Positions 32,998-44,475 of a stretch of DNA of 64,000 nucleotides are shown piece after piece; the stretch's first letter is position 1; each line of letters opens with the position of its first letter. The notes under the pieces are model-generated. The model was not told the DNA's origin. It saw nothing but the letters and a program-made list of their open reading frames with translations, and made no database searches. Position numbers and translations under genes: made by a program. Origin of the DNA: Timema cristinae (Eukaryota; Arthropoda; Insecta; Phasmatodea; Timematidae); NCBI GenBank assembly GCA_039000515.1, contig JBCFYV010011172.1, positions 76,832,577 through 76,896,576 on the forward strand, written 5' to 3'.

Positions 32998-33348
32998 TTA
33001 CACGAGTTGCTCTACTTTTACTCGTTCGCAATATGGACTGTTTGCAATCAGTATACAACCCCCCTGACAAACACACGTTTCACATATATACAACAATGTT
33101 GGCGTTAACACAATTTTATATACTGCCATCTCTACCTCTTTAGATACTACTTCATTCTTTGCAATAGTCCACATACATCCAACTACTCTCCAAGATGCAT
33201 TCACACAGCTGTAGATTTCGCCATCTAGTCTTTCATTTTTACAAAACATTTTACTCAGATACACAAAATCATTCACTTGTTCTAAAAGTTTTCCATTTAT
33301 ACTAAGCTGGCAATCATTTACTAATCTATTGTCAAAAAAAACTATCAC
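32998..33348 (-). pseudogene. LINE reverse-transcriptase C-terminal fragment
   Basis: The minus frame of 116 codons includes NGKLLEQVNDFVYLSKMFCK, DGEIYSCVNASWRVVG and VYKIVLTPTLLYICET. This is the standard order after the RT palm in many LINEs: V-x-x-F-x-Y-L-G-S, then D-I-x-x-R-x-x-A, then P-x-L-L-Y-G-x-E-T. The catalytic domain is not present. It ends about 60 bp before the AT palindrome. Confidence 0.7.
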
Positions 33349-33422
33349 CTTAGTTTTGGATATATATACATGTAAATATATATATAAATGTATTTTTTAA
33401 ATATATAAATGTATATAAAAGG

Positions 33423-33475
33423 TATGTATAAATACATATTATAAAAAATTTACAGAAAAATAAGTTAAATATTTG

Positions 33476-33509
<34 letters not shown>

Positions 33510-33562
33510 CAAATATTTAACTTATTTTTCTGTAAATTTTTTATAATATGTATTTATACATA
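33423..33562. repeat. 140-bp AT-rich perfect palindrome
   Basis: Arms 33423-33480 and 33505-33562 are exact reverse complements over 58 bp, with a 24-bp alternating AT centre that is also self-complementary. A second inverted pair follows: CACTAATCTCGT at 33622-33633 and ACGAGATTAGTG at 33687-33698, enclosing a TA run of about 48 bp. Confidence 0.9.
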
Positions 33563-33634
33563 TATACATATATACATTACATATATACATATATACATTA
33601 GTGTATATATATATATATACACACTAATCTCGTG

Positions 33635-33688
<54 letters not shown>

Positions 33689-33698
33689 GAGATTAGTG

Positions 33699-34330
33699 CC
33701 CAACTGTGAGCAGTGTAGCGCCAGTGCCCTTGGAATCTCATTGTTCTCTCTGTTCTCACGTTATTCATCCTTGTTTAACAGGGATGCAGCCAGCCTCACT
33801 GCCAAGGGGATTAGCGAGGAAAGAGTAGTTAAAAGAAAGGGGACATGTTTAGAAGAGTCTGGGTTCGTTTCCTTTGACTACAGTACAGTAATCTAAACTG
33901 AAGGATTCCAGACTCTTAACTGTGACACCTATGTATATAAACACGGTCGATGGTCAGTAGGAGACCCCCAGTGAATCCAGCCTTTGTGAAACGTGGATTA
34001 GTGCAGTGTGTTGTGCGCGGTGACTAGTGACGACTTAAATGAACTACACGAGTGGCATAGACATTGATTCTTATTGTGAACTGTTAAAAATGAGCATTAT
34101 TGTGACTAATTTAGATGTTTGAATAGCTATTATTGGTTTTATATTAGCTTGTTTATTTAATTTAGTTCCAATTAAGGTGTTATCATTCTCTTATTAACTT
34201 ACAGATTTAATTATTCCTCTTATTATTATTTCCGTGACTTGTTTAGTTGTTAATTCAATTCTATCAATGCAGGTCTATGGGTTGATTTATTTTTAATATT
34301 CAAAACCTTGAATATTCCGTGTGCATTTTC
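33699..34330 (+). promoter_or_regulatory. Possible promoter or solo-LTR-like segment
   Basis: TATATAAA lies at 33934-33941, with CAGT candidates for the initiator near 33955 and 33970. The segment is less AT-rich than its flanks and begins after TGTAGCGCCAGTGCCCTTGG, a start seen in some Gypsy-type LTRs. No matching end, second LTR or coding part was found, so this is only a suggestion. Confidence 0.2.
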
Positions 34331-37300
34331 AATATTGTCTAATCAGCAGCGTACCCCAAATATCTTGAAAAGAACTTGTGGTTCACACGGTGACATGTGA
34401 ATGGCCTGCAACTCCCAGGTCAGTAGTACGCCCCCGTTACTTTAGATAATATATAAATATTTATATTGTCCACGCTGTGCTCTATAGTTTATCGCAACAA
34501 AGTGTACAAATGTGCCATAGTTATGATTGGAGCCTAAGTTGTCGGTTTTGGCCCCACACGTTAGCCATGAGTGCATTAGCACAACTAAAAATATACCCCG
34601 CGTAGTCTTTTTGGAAGCTACACATGTATTATCTAAATTTAAACCAAGTTTCGCGGCAAGCCATTTCAGTTTTCAAACCTACTATATGAAGATGGCGACA
34701 TTCCGTCCGCACACCTTGTCCCGAGGCGTGCAAACCGTAATAATGACGACATTCCAATTTTTTTTTTTTTAAATAAACACATGACTTGGAAGTCAGGGAG
34801 GGAGTTGGATGGGTTTGGAACTGCGGGAGGGGGCCAGGTAAGCCCACGCACGATAACTGCGAGGCCGGCCAACACTTGCTCAGATATGTCAAGTAATATT
34901 TCTTAAGGTTGCCGTATACTTGAAGGGGCATATCCTCACACTGCGGGATTTATTGAAGGCGTGGCAGTTCTGAGTTTTCAAAGTTGCTCAATCCTCAACT
35001 ATATTTATTCTGTTGTGAATCAGTGAAAAAAAAACTTAATTTGTTTAAAGAAGCTTAGCGACATTTCCCGTGAACCACCTTTAAAAATAAACCAATATAT
35101 TTTAATTTAAACAAAAATCACACTATAATGTAGGGTTTAAAATAATATGTATGGGGACATGATAGCTTTCACCTCAATCCGTGAACCATATTGTGAAGTG
35201 ACAGACCATTTCTTAGCCAACGTAGAATTTCTGGATGTCAGAAATGGGTCCTAGCACTCCGCTAGGCAGCTCTTAAAAATGGCGGTGTTTCGGTAAATGC
35301 AAAGAGCGTTGTTAGATCTTCGCTTCCCACTGAATGGAACCATATTTTATTTATTTTGGGGGAAAAAAAAAAATAGACATAAAAACTGCAAAAAGTTTAC
35401 CTTTTCTAGTGTCCCCCCTCCCTTCTTCCATTCCACCTTAACGGTTAACATTGATTACATTTTACTCTAATATTTGTGTTATTTTATAGGTATTGATAAT
35501 ATCTATCAAAAGTGATAGCTTAAAATCACATGACTTGACGTATGAATACGTAAAAGTAAATATATAACTTTTTATAGCTGTTTGGTATGGAAATTTGTCA
35601 TAAAATTGGGATATTTCAAGGCCATAGCCGGAGATGAGGGAGGATTCAAATGATACTTACTCTACGTGACAAAGAATCAACGAATTTAAGCCTTATTTAC
35701 TGTTTTAAAAATCAAGGTATAAGATAAAAAAAAAGATTGATATTTAATCAATGTTTACGGTTCTCAGCACAATCTAAGGGTTATCAACACCTGAGACCGC
35801 AAATTTAGGGAACTAAGCATTCCTCGTACTGCACAGTACCACGCTAGGAGTAAGTAACTTCGACATGACCAGTATTCGATCTGAGAAATCTTTCAGAGCT
35901 GGTCTTGACCATGGTATGGAATCAATGATAAATAAAAATTATTTCAGATCATTTTAATTTAAATCTACTACTGATGTGTTTTTAATATAAACATCAAATT
36001 CTGTGAAAATTAATAGGCCCAATACAGCCCTACATTTGAAAACTATAGTTAGCTAATTTTATAATAAAGAAAGTCCTTCAAAATAGTATTAGTTTACAAA
36101 ATAAAACTGATTTTAAAATAATATTTATAGTCTTAATTTATGAAAGAAAGAGTAATGTGAAAATTTAGTGCTTTAAAACCCCTGCATTTAGTCAATACAA
36201 AACAACTTCTATTTGGAAGAATTGCTTAGAAAATACTATTATTCAGCTAGAATTCTTAAATATTGGGTAATTTCTACCGGAACCACTTAAAAAGCGCGAT
36301 TATTCAAAACCCGAAAATTAAAAAATAAAGCATTGTTCTTCCTTCACAGCACGAAGAAATACTTAACATTAAAACACGTGTTTCATTATAATTAAAAATT
36401 AATCCAACCTAACAAATCTTAACCTTTCGTGCGTCTACCATTTGAAGGTTTGGTATTTTTAAACAATATATCGTAGTTGGGTTTAAAACCTAAAAATGAA
36501 ATCATTTGTGAGCTAGACCCTTTTTGCATGACAAGAAACCCACCTTCGGAGCGAATCATAGAGCTAGCTAGGTATCCTCTCATTCATGTTTGCCAACTTA
36601 ATCCAGTGTGAAGATGAAGTGGCAAGACGGCCATCCATGGTGGGAGAGTTGTAAATATATGAGTCGTAGCTAACTCGCAAAAGAGACGTAAAAATAACTA
36701 ATAAGAGAAAATAAAAGAGGGGAAAAAAAGGAAAAATAAGACAAAAGCGCTTCTTGTACTGTACATAAGGATGATAAAAATGTCGGGGGTATTATATAGC
36801 ACAATAAGATACATTATTAATAGTTGTACAGCTTGTTATGTGTTTGTATGGGACATTATAATAATGGAAATCCCGATTGCTAAATAACACGTGATTTTTT
36901 CATCTACTATTCAGCCTAATCAGGGTGAATTTTCACTAAGGAAAATTTCTTCATCCTGCCACTATGACCAACGTATTAAAATAAACACATACGTTCAGGT
37001 GGGTAGCTACCATTCGGTGTGCCCAGTAGGGATTGAAAACAAGCCTCCCAATTCGAACGCCACGGTCTATTCCACCAATGCCCCAATTCTCACGTTCTGT
37101 GTGTGTATAGTACTTTGCTCACGAGCGTGTGTGTATTGTTCATTGAAGTGCTCATGAGCGAGTCTTTAATACGGAGTTAGTTATTTTTACAAGACAATTA
37201 GAACAAGGACTCATTTCTCCTTTCTACTTTAGCTACAACTACAGTAGTCTTCTCCGCGAGATGTTCAACAAACGTTTGTGCGCATGTGTGGATATAGAAT

Positions 37301-38390
37301 AAGAAATATTCTTTTCTGTGTTTCACCAAATTGAAAAACTCTTCATATTTTGTTTAGTAAATAACGTTCACTCTAACCTGACCACTGACCAACCTATCTA
37401 TCTTTAACATTGAATTTTTTAAGTTAGGCTAATCTAGTCATATCTATACTAATATTATAAAGAGGAAAGGATTTGATTTTTTGCTTTTTTGTTTGTAATG
37501 TATAAACTCAAAAACTACTGGACCGATTTTAAAAATTCTTTCACCAATATAAAGCTACATTATCAGCGAGTAACAGAGGCTATATTTTATTTTGAAAATT
37601 AAATTTATTCCTCATAAAAATGTCGATAGTATATTATATAGTCGTTGGAAAAAAAAGTTGTTGAAGGGAAAGTGGGGTTGGTGAAGGGGGCGGGGGGGGG
37701 AGTAGGGGTGAGGAAAGAGGAATGAGATGAAAATAGGAGGGAGGATAAAAAGAGGGAGGGGGCTATACAGTGATGGTAGGACTGTATTTAAAAAAAAAGT
37801 TTTGTTTTATATTGACAAGATGGATGATTTGAAGCTTTGTTTTACAGGATTCTTTACAAAAAAAAATTTACGGGGAAGGGGGCTAATTTGTAATATAATA
37901 ATCAACGTCCATATGTGCCTGACAAGTATGTGAAAATACTTGGTCCAATTTAATTTAATGCGCATATTCACAACTCAGCACTCACTTCTATCCATAGACG
38001 CTCTCGGTTCTTCATCGAGATTCAACTTGTATTTGTTCACGTTCATTAAATCAATTTGACCATCGCACTTGACGAGTGACATTCAAACCTTTTCGTTCGC
38101 GTACGCCCAGATGTAATCTTTATACCCTCAAAGATGTTGGTGCTTAATGAAAGCTATATTATGAATTCTATAATCTACATCTAGGAGAGAGAGGCAGGGA
38201 GAGAAATAATCTCTTTCCCAGGTCGCATGTCCGAGTATCTTATGACTAGCACTAAAAATGACCTTAATTTTTAGCGTTTATCATTAAATATATATATATA
38301 TATATGGGTATATTTAACGTACCCTATAAGATGCATTCGCATGTCCCAGGTTAAAAACCACTTAACTAGACGGGTAATGGCCTAATGTGT
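34331..38390. other. Non-coding stretch
   Basis: It contains a partial dispersed-repeat copy (35330-35400), a relative of the 24.8-kb unit (35490-35590) and a purine-rich patch at 37650-37770. Frames here (for example 36891-37157) lack any domain or splice support. Confidence 0.5.
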
Positions 38391-38397
38391 ATGCTAA

Positions 38398-38520
38398 ATG
38401 AATTTAGGCCAAATGACCTTAGGCCAAATGACTTTCAGGCCAACTGACTTTTAGTCCAAACTAATTTAGGCTAACTAACTTTCGTTCAAAATGTACAGGC
38501 CATTTGATTTAGGCCTTCTA
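38398..38520 (+). repeat. Short tandem repeats AGGCCAAATGACTTT
   Basis: Six to seven imperfect ~17-bp units of TAGGCCAAATGACTT type. A second cluster in the same orientation lies at 39595-39715. Confidence 0.75.
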
Positions 38521-39240
38521 CCGTGTCTCCATCTAAACGATACAAATATATCTCTATGGGAGTGATACCTGTTCAGGCAATGAGGGTCTTCAATGTATTG
38601 CTATGGCACAAATAAACATAGTTGAAAATTATGAACATATTAAGCGAAAATATACATTTAATAGAATACCATAAAATTCAAATAGTAACTAAATGTTAAA
38701 ATTATTTCTTATAATCCATTCATTATTACATTCATGCATTCAGCTAAGTGTTAAATTACTGGTCTGAGGCTTGTTTTTAGTTCATCCTAGAATTATAATG
38801 GGTTATGAACCACCAATAAGCTGTATTAGAGCTAACACAGAATTCAATTGAAAAATTGAAAATAATTTTGTTTAAGTATTTGAGTCTCGAACCCAAAATT
38901 TCCTCGAATCCTACCATCCTAATTTGAATTAAAATGGCTTGATGCGTGTGTGCATGTGTAAAAATTGAAGAAAACTTTATTGTGAATCGGTATATTCTCA
39001 TTCTTGACGCTCTCATTGAGTGTGAGTGAATACGTTAGGATGAATTTGTGTCCTCGCCTTAGTTCGAACAAATTTGAAAACAAGCCAAATAAAAATAGTG
39101 ATGACATTAACAGAAATTGACCACACAGAAGGAAGCAGGCCACAAATACACTAGAAATAATAATCATGAGCCAACAATTTACTGTAACATTGTTGAAGCA
39201 ACGATTAAGGCACAGGTGTGAATAAAAAGTTAATTAAAAT

Positions 39241-39480
39241 GCACACATCCCAAGTAGTGCTAGAAGGGCCTGAACTACATCATAATTGAGTGCTATGGGA
39301 AATATACTTACATCACATGTAGTGCTAGAAGAGCTTTTGCCTCATATTTCAGTTTTATGGGAACTAAACTTAACATTACATACAGTACTAGAAGGGTCCT
39401 AACTGCGTCATAATTTAGTGCTGTATGAACTATACTTAGATTAAATGTAGTCATAGAATAGCGTTAACCACAGTCAAATT
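39241..39480 (+). repeat. Three to four ~70-bp tandem units
   Basis: The unit contains GTAGTGCTAGAAGGGCCTGA, then a CATAATT-AGTGCTATGGGAA part and ATACTTA. Units start near 39250, 39315, 39383 and (partial) 39445. Confidence 0.7.
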
Positions 39481-39594
39481 CATATAGGAAGACACTTTTT
39501 TATATATATGTGATATTTACTCAAACAATTTTTCTATATTTATACAAGCAGATTTCAATGGGTTCCCGTTATTTGCCCTAAAGTGTACGCCTTT

Positions 39595-39715
39595 AAGCCA
39601 AATTATTTTTAGGCCAAATGACTTGAGGCCAAACGACTTTAGGCCAAATGACTTTGCGAAGTTAACTTTTAGGCCAAATGAAATTTTGTAAAATTAATTT
39701 TTAGACCATTTATTC
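39595..39715 (+). repeat. Second AGGCCAAATGACTTT cluster
   Basis: Five imperfect units (TTTTAGGCCAAATGACTTGA and variants). Together with 38398-38520 it brackets a 1.3-kb segment containing the 70-bp tandem units. Confidence 0.75.
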
Positions 39716-41311
39716 AAAATGTGTTTATGTTGTCGCCGGAAACTTTCGCTATGGTTGATATCGATGTTACTAGATGGCGAGGTGTGTAATATTTAGTTAA
39801 ATAGTATATTACCGTTTCAAAATAATTGTCTTTTTTTTATGTTGAACTTATCTCATTGCCAAAGTTTTGTATTAGTTTTTGTACCTTATTGTACCACAAA
39901 TAAAAAGTTTTGTACCCTTACCCTTTTTGAGTAATTAGCATATAAATGTGGCCCCTCCATGTTAATAATTTTGTATTATTTTGAATTTTGAACTTTTTTC
40001 AGTGCCAAAATATATTTTATCTGTCTTTCTGCGTATATTTATTGATTGATTTTGTTAAATGAATTAACCAACCATTCATATTTTTACAATTATATTAACT
40101 TACTCGAGTTTGCCCACGGCTTCGATCACATTAAGTTTGGTAAATTAACTCATTCATAGCGAATCATATAAACCGGGTTTTCTTAAACTCTGTTCACTTG
40201 AACCTTACATTAACATTAAAAGTAAATGTTAAGCCTCTCTTTCTTAGAATAAAAATAACTTTTAACCTTAAAATACAGAAATGAGGCACTTATTATTTCA
40301 TTTGTTTCTATAATTTCTTAAAAGAACGTTGTAGAAATTGTGTAAGAATAGTCAAATTTTGTAAAATATTCATAAAATATCACGTTTGTTTTAAAATTTT
40401 ATGACGGAAATATTATTCGTGAAAAATATGTACTTGTCATTTGAAAGAATGAGTTTTTTTCCTATCACAAAGATGGCTCATGTCAGCTTTTGATTATATA
40501 ACACATAAAAGAAGGCCCTTTTCAACTGCCAGTCAATTTCTGTAATTTAAATTATCAAACTTGTTGAGAAATTACTTTAATACAAATGTATGTAGATTCA
40601 AAGATCAAAATTAATTTTGTTGATTCATAAGTCAAACAGAATATTAATTATTTACAGTCAATCAGTATTTAACAAGTCGAAGTAAGTGAACAATTGGTTC
40701 ACAGATAAAACGATGCTGCTCCTCAACTGAAATCCCCTCGCGCCTCGCAGTTTGAGAAACCCTAATCTAAGCTACAAAAAACACAATTTCAGACACGTAT
40801 GAGGCAATAACTTTGTATGTTGATGAAGCCACATATTACCTATAAGAAGGAACAATTTTTTTTTTTAAATATTTACAGCCTTTGCATCAATCTTTGCTCG
40901 CTTACGCGGAGACATTGTTGAAATGAACACCAAAATAAATAGTTTACATTTTTTTATCTAATAAACAAAACTAAATCTAAATAGCTGAAAAAATACCCGC
41001 CTTTATGACACAACTGCAAGCACGATAACAATGGCTCTTTTACGTGAAAGCATTGTTGCAATGAACACCAAAATAAAATTAATAGTTTAAATTTACTATT
41101 TAAAAATGAATTAATTTGAAAGAATCCTTCTAGTATGCACCCTAGATTATCAAACAAATTGTTATGTTAGTAATTGTTTCTATTAGTTTTGGAAATTTGT
41201 CACCCCCCCCCCTCCATCAATCATTTCTCTAACTCCCATCCAAACACTCATAGTTTTAAGATTATTCGTTATCTATTAGTTTTATTTATTATTATTATTT
41301 TATTATTATTA

Positions 41312-41345
<34 letters not shown>
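39716..41345. other. Non-coding stretch
   Basis: AT-rich, no supported gene. Two copies of a CATTGTTG-AATGAACACCAAAATAAA segment lie near 40910 and 41050. Confidence 0.5.
41287..41345. repeat. ATT microsatellite, tail of the following SINE B
   Basis: A run of ATT units directly joins the inverted SINE B tail at 41346, as expected for the TAA tail of that copy. Confidence 0.8.
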
Positions 41346-41348
<3 letters not shown>

Positions 41349-41746
41349 GCACCGCGTCTTACTACCCGTTCGGGTTATACGCTCTTACGCTAATGTGTAA
41401 TGGTAGGGTGATTGTGAGATGAAATGAAGGACCTACAATAATAATATACTTAGCACCACGTCTTACTACCCGTTCGGGTTATACGCTTTAAGTACTAATT
41501 ACGCTAATGGATTAGGAATTGGGAAGGTTGAATTAGAGGATGTGAACCCGCATTTGCGTGGAAGGAGAGTGGAAAACCATTTAGGAAAACCACCCCCAGT
41601 TCACCCGACCGAGATTCGAACCTCGATCTCCCGTCCTCGGCGGTCGAGCTCAATACGACAAGCGCGTTAGCCAACTACGCCACCGAGGCGGGTAAGGACC
41701 TACAGTTTAACGTGGAATCCGAACCATGGTGGAGGCCTGGCAATCT
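41346..41746 (-). mobile_element. SINE family B, truncated and interrupted by a family A copy
   Basis: The B sequence runs 41346-41437 (tail and body up to AAGGACCTACA) and resumes at 41694 with AAGGACCTACAGTTTAACG through GGTGGAGGCCTGGCA. The tRNA-like head is lost. The insertion is described in the next entry. Confidence 0.85.
41438..41693 (-). mobile_element. SINE family A, full-length, nested in SINE B
   Basis: A 256-bp copy bounded by the 11-bp direct repeat AAGGACCTACA (41427-41437 and 41694-41704), which is its target duplication. It has the complete order: TAATAATA end, CACCACGTCTTACTACCCG tail, body, B-box complement (GAGATTCGAACCTCG) and A-box complement (GTTAGCCAACTACGCC). It is the best reference copy in the window and shows that family A moved after this B copy was in place. 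Confidence 0.95.
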
Positions 41747-41759
41747 ATTAGTTGTTCTA

Positions 41760-42100
41760 CCTGCCAGACAAATTTCAATTTTCTACTACATCTAAAAGGC
41801 TTTTACAATGTAGGTCAGTTTAAGCACTAAATTCTCAAAAATTTGCCGAAGGAGACCAAAAGCCTCTTGGAGTATCCTAATTTCAAAAAATGTGATTGGT
41901 CTATTTTAAAAAGCTTTTACAAGAGTATAACTTTCAAAAATCCTCCAAACGAGGATCACTACAAATAGTTTCTAGGATTATCCAATTTCCTAATATTAAC
42001 TGAGGGAGGGGGGCTAGAAAGTATCTAACCAACGTTTTTGTAACTCCCCCTCATATCTACCCCTCATACAAATAAATTTCCACTACTACTGTATAAACTA
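41760..42100 (+). repeat. Dispersed repeat with ~60-bp internal periodicity
   Basis: It repeats phrases of the type AAATAGTTTCTAGGATTATCC and CTTTCAAAAATCCTCC. The same phrases recur at 51895-52400, 53735-54130 and, inverted, 58590-59010. It ends in a G-rich patch (GGAGGGGGGCTAGAAAG). Confidence 0.6.
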
Positions 42101-42388
42101 TATATGTTCTTAATTTTTAGGGTTTGATAATTAGTCATAACATGATGTCATAAACTTACGATTATAATGTTTTGATTTCAATATAGCTATTTTAAAACTA
42201 ACGGATTCTTCTTGAGAACATACAAATATTTTCATTGAAATGGTACATTGAATTAATAAAAAAAAAAGCCATGCTAGCCATTTAAAATTTTTGGAATATA
42301 AAACAGCAACGCTTAGCGGCACATCACACAACTAATGCAATCTCGTGACTTCTTAACAAGCGTACCATCTTTGCCGTGATCCATGGCC

Positions 42389-42402
42389 GTTACCATGGCA
42401 AC
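42389..42402 (+). promoter_or_regulatory. X-box (RFX-factor site) of the ciliary gene
   Basis: GTTACCATGGCAAC fits the X-box pattern GTNRCC-N(0-3)-RGYAAC without a mismatch. It lies 87 bp before the probable start codon at 42490. RFX factors drive ciliary genes through X-boxes close to the start in animals as distant as nematodes, insects and vertebrates. Confidence 0.8.
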
Positions 42403-42489
42403 AAGATTGTTTGAATAAACCCGTCTTTAGTAATTTCTAATCTCCAAAGAAGTCTTCAATATCGGGTGTCGGGTGATTTCGTGGCAGCG

Positions 42490-42696
42490 ATGAGGACAGA
42501 GTACATCCAAGGACCGGGTCCAGGCGGGATGTCCCGAGTTCTAGTCCTGAGAGGGTCAGAGTGGGAATATCTCAAGAATAGGCCTCAGCAGGTGGGGGAA
42601 GCAGAGAGGGTGGCTGCACAGAGAGCCGGGGAGCAACGCGAGGAACTGAAGAACCTTTCCAAGGCCATGACGCAAGACTGGGAAGGAACAGTTGAG
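42490..42696 (+). CDS. CFAP210: CFAP210-like gene, coding exon 1
   Basis: First recognisable exon of a coiled-coil protein of motile cilia. ATG 42490 is the first in-frame ATG after an upstream stop (42412-42414); a second in-frame ATG follows at MSRVLVL. The exon encodes 69 residues: a short glycine/proline-rich start, the segment RVLVLRGSEWEYLKN, which matches the conserved N-terminal R-I-L-x-x-x-x-W motif of CFAP210 (CCDC173), then a charged helix. It ends at GAG|GTAAAT in phase 0. CFAP210 is a microtubule inner protein on the B-tubule of axonemal doublets. CFAP45, CFAP53 and MNS1 share the same trichohyalin-plectin-homology fold and are the main alternatives. An X-box lies just upstream. 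Confidence 0.7.
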
Positions 42697-42869
42697 GTAA
42701 ATACGTACAAATATAAATTGGCATTCCTCTGCTTTGTGTTTTGGGTTGAACTGTGTTTATTGGCCATCCCAGGTGCGGACGCAGGTCAGGTATCAACCGA
42801 GGTACTCGAATTTCACTAGTGGTAACAATAGAGCCAAAACTGTCCTAATATAGAGAGCGTGTGTAGAAG

Positions 42870-43395
42870 TCCTCTTTTATCTCCTTCACCCTCTTAGATA
42901 AGCTCATCTTCTATATCTCCTTAGTTAAGCTCGCCTCCTTTATCTCCTGAGCTAAGATTACCTTCTTCATCACCTTAATTGGGGTTCCCTCCTTTATCTA
43001 ATTAGTTAAGGTTCCTCATGTAGGGGGCCTACCTCCTTAGTTAAGGAAGACTCCCTCCTTTATCTCCCTCGCTGAGGTTCTCTTATTTATCTCCTTATCT
43101 GAGGCTATCTACAGCCTTCTTTATCTCCTTAGATGAGGTTCCCTCTTCACCCTCTTAGATAAGCTCACCTTCTTTACCTCCTTAGCTGAGGTTCCTTCCT
43201 TTATCTTCTACGATGAGATTTTCTTCTTTATCTCCTTTGCTGTGTTCTATCCTTGTATCTTTAGCTGAGGTTTATCCTTTATCTCCTACCAAACTGAGGT
43301 TTACTCTTTAATATCTTTGGTGAAAATGGGTGAGTTCTTCTTTATCTTTATGGTTGAGATGTAAATTATCTTTTTTATATCTTCGGTACTGTTTC
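42870..43395 (+). repeat. Pyrimidine-rich minisatellite in intron 1
   Basis: About 17 imperfect ~30-bp units of the type CTCCTTTATCTCCTTAGCTG followed by AGGTTCC. It fills most of the 706-bp intron 1 and stops just before the exon 2 acceptor. Many units contain a CTCCTTAG sequence that resembles a splice acceptor. Confidence 0.85.
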
Positions 43396-43402
43396 ACTTC
43401 AG

Positions 43403-43597
43403 CACATCCGGTGGCGCAGTGTCGAGGCCAATAGAGCTCGTCGTGAGCACGATGCTGCAGAGCGAAATAAACGTCTCAACTCGCTGAGGAACAGGAGAGC
43501 AGAGGACAAGAAGAAGTTGATCGCCGAATGTAAGAAACTCATCTTCTACGACCGAGATCACGCCAAGAGTCTTAACAAGGCCTTACTCTTCAGCGAG
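43403..43597 (+). CDS. CFAP210: CFAP210-like gene, coding exon 2
   Basis: Acceptor TTTCACTTCAG|CAC, donor GAG|GTGAGG, 65 codons, phase 0 at both ends. It encodes an arginine-rich helix (HIRWRSVEANRARREHDAAE) and the segment DHAKSLNKALLFSE. The K-A-L-L-F-S-E-V motif, followed by L-R-E-R-E-A-Q in the next exon, is my main reason for choosing CFAP210 over its paralogues. No transmembrane or globular domain is seen; the product is expected to lie along the doublet microtubule as a long helix. Confidence 0.75.
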
Positions 43598-44098
43598 GTG
43601 AGGTTATTACATTCTCTGGTGCGTCCTCAGGTATGAATGCTTAGGGACTATAGGTACAAGGACCATATTTATTTTAGAAAAAGACAGACAAAAAATATAT
43701 CAATCACACCATGTGTCTGGTAGGGTAAAAAAAGGAATATAGTAAATAAAGAAAAATAACACAAAATTATTTATTAAAACTCCCTTTTATTTGTCAATTC
43801 AAGGTAAAATTGAGTAAAAACAAAGTCAGATAATACCTAAATGAACAACAGTTTCATCGTTAATTTCAAGGAACAAGTATTAATGGCAAGAAAAACTGAT
43901 CGTATGAACACATATTAATTCTTTTTTTCTACTCTCATTATTTATGCCATTATTTAACAATGTCGTTTGAAAAAAATAATTATTTGCGTCCTCTCTTCAA
44001 GATAATGCGGGTGCACTTGCTCTAGACTACCTTATTCATCCCTGCATATTAAATTAAACCTATAATAACCATAGTAAGCCGTATTATTTTATGAAGTA

Positions 44099-44386
44099 TT
44101 ATTATTATTAGCACCGCGTCTTACTACCGTTCGGGTTATACGCACTTACGCTAATGTGTAATGGTTGGGTGATTGTGAGATGAAATGAAGGACCTACAGT
44201 TTAACGTGGAATCCGAACCACGGTGGAGGCCTGGTATTCCCCACTTTCACAAGTTGTGATTAATACACGTCTTGTCAGAGGTGAAGGAAGGGTTTGGTAA
44301 TCAGATAAATCTGTGCCGGGACCGAGGTTTGAACCCCGGACCCCAGCTCAGAAGTCCGACACCTTACCCTAGACCACCAGGTCACC
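44099..44386 (-). mobile_element. SINE family B, full-length, in intron 2
   Basis: 288 bp with an 11-bp target duplication TTTATGAAGTA (44088-44098 and 44387-44397). The inverted order is complete, from the TATTATTAGCACCGCGTC tail to the head complement CCTAGACCACCAGGTCACC. It lies only ~90 bp before exon 3, in antisense to the gene. Confidence 0.95.
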
Positions 44387-44475
44387 TTTATGAAGTAGAA
44401 TTTGACAATGTGCACGTGTAATATATATATATATATATTATTTTTTCTGTTGCCAAGTTAATATGTTTATATTAG

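Noticed and set aside
38919..39167. 82-codon hydrophobic minus-strand frame as a membrane protein
   Set aside because: AT-rich DNA yields phenylalanine- and leucine-rich frames by chance. No start context or homologue recognised.
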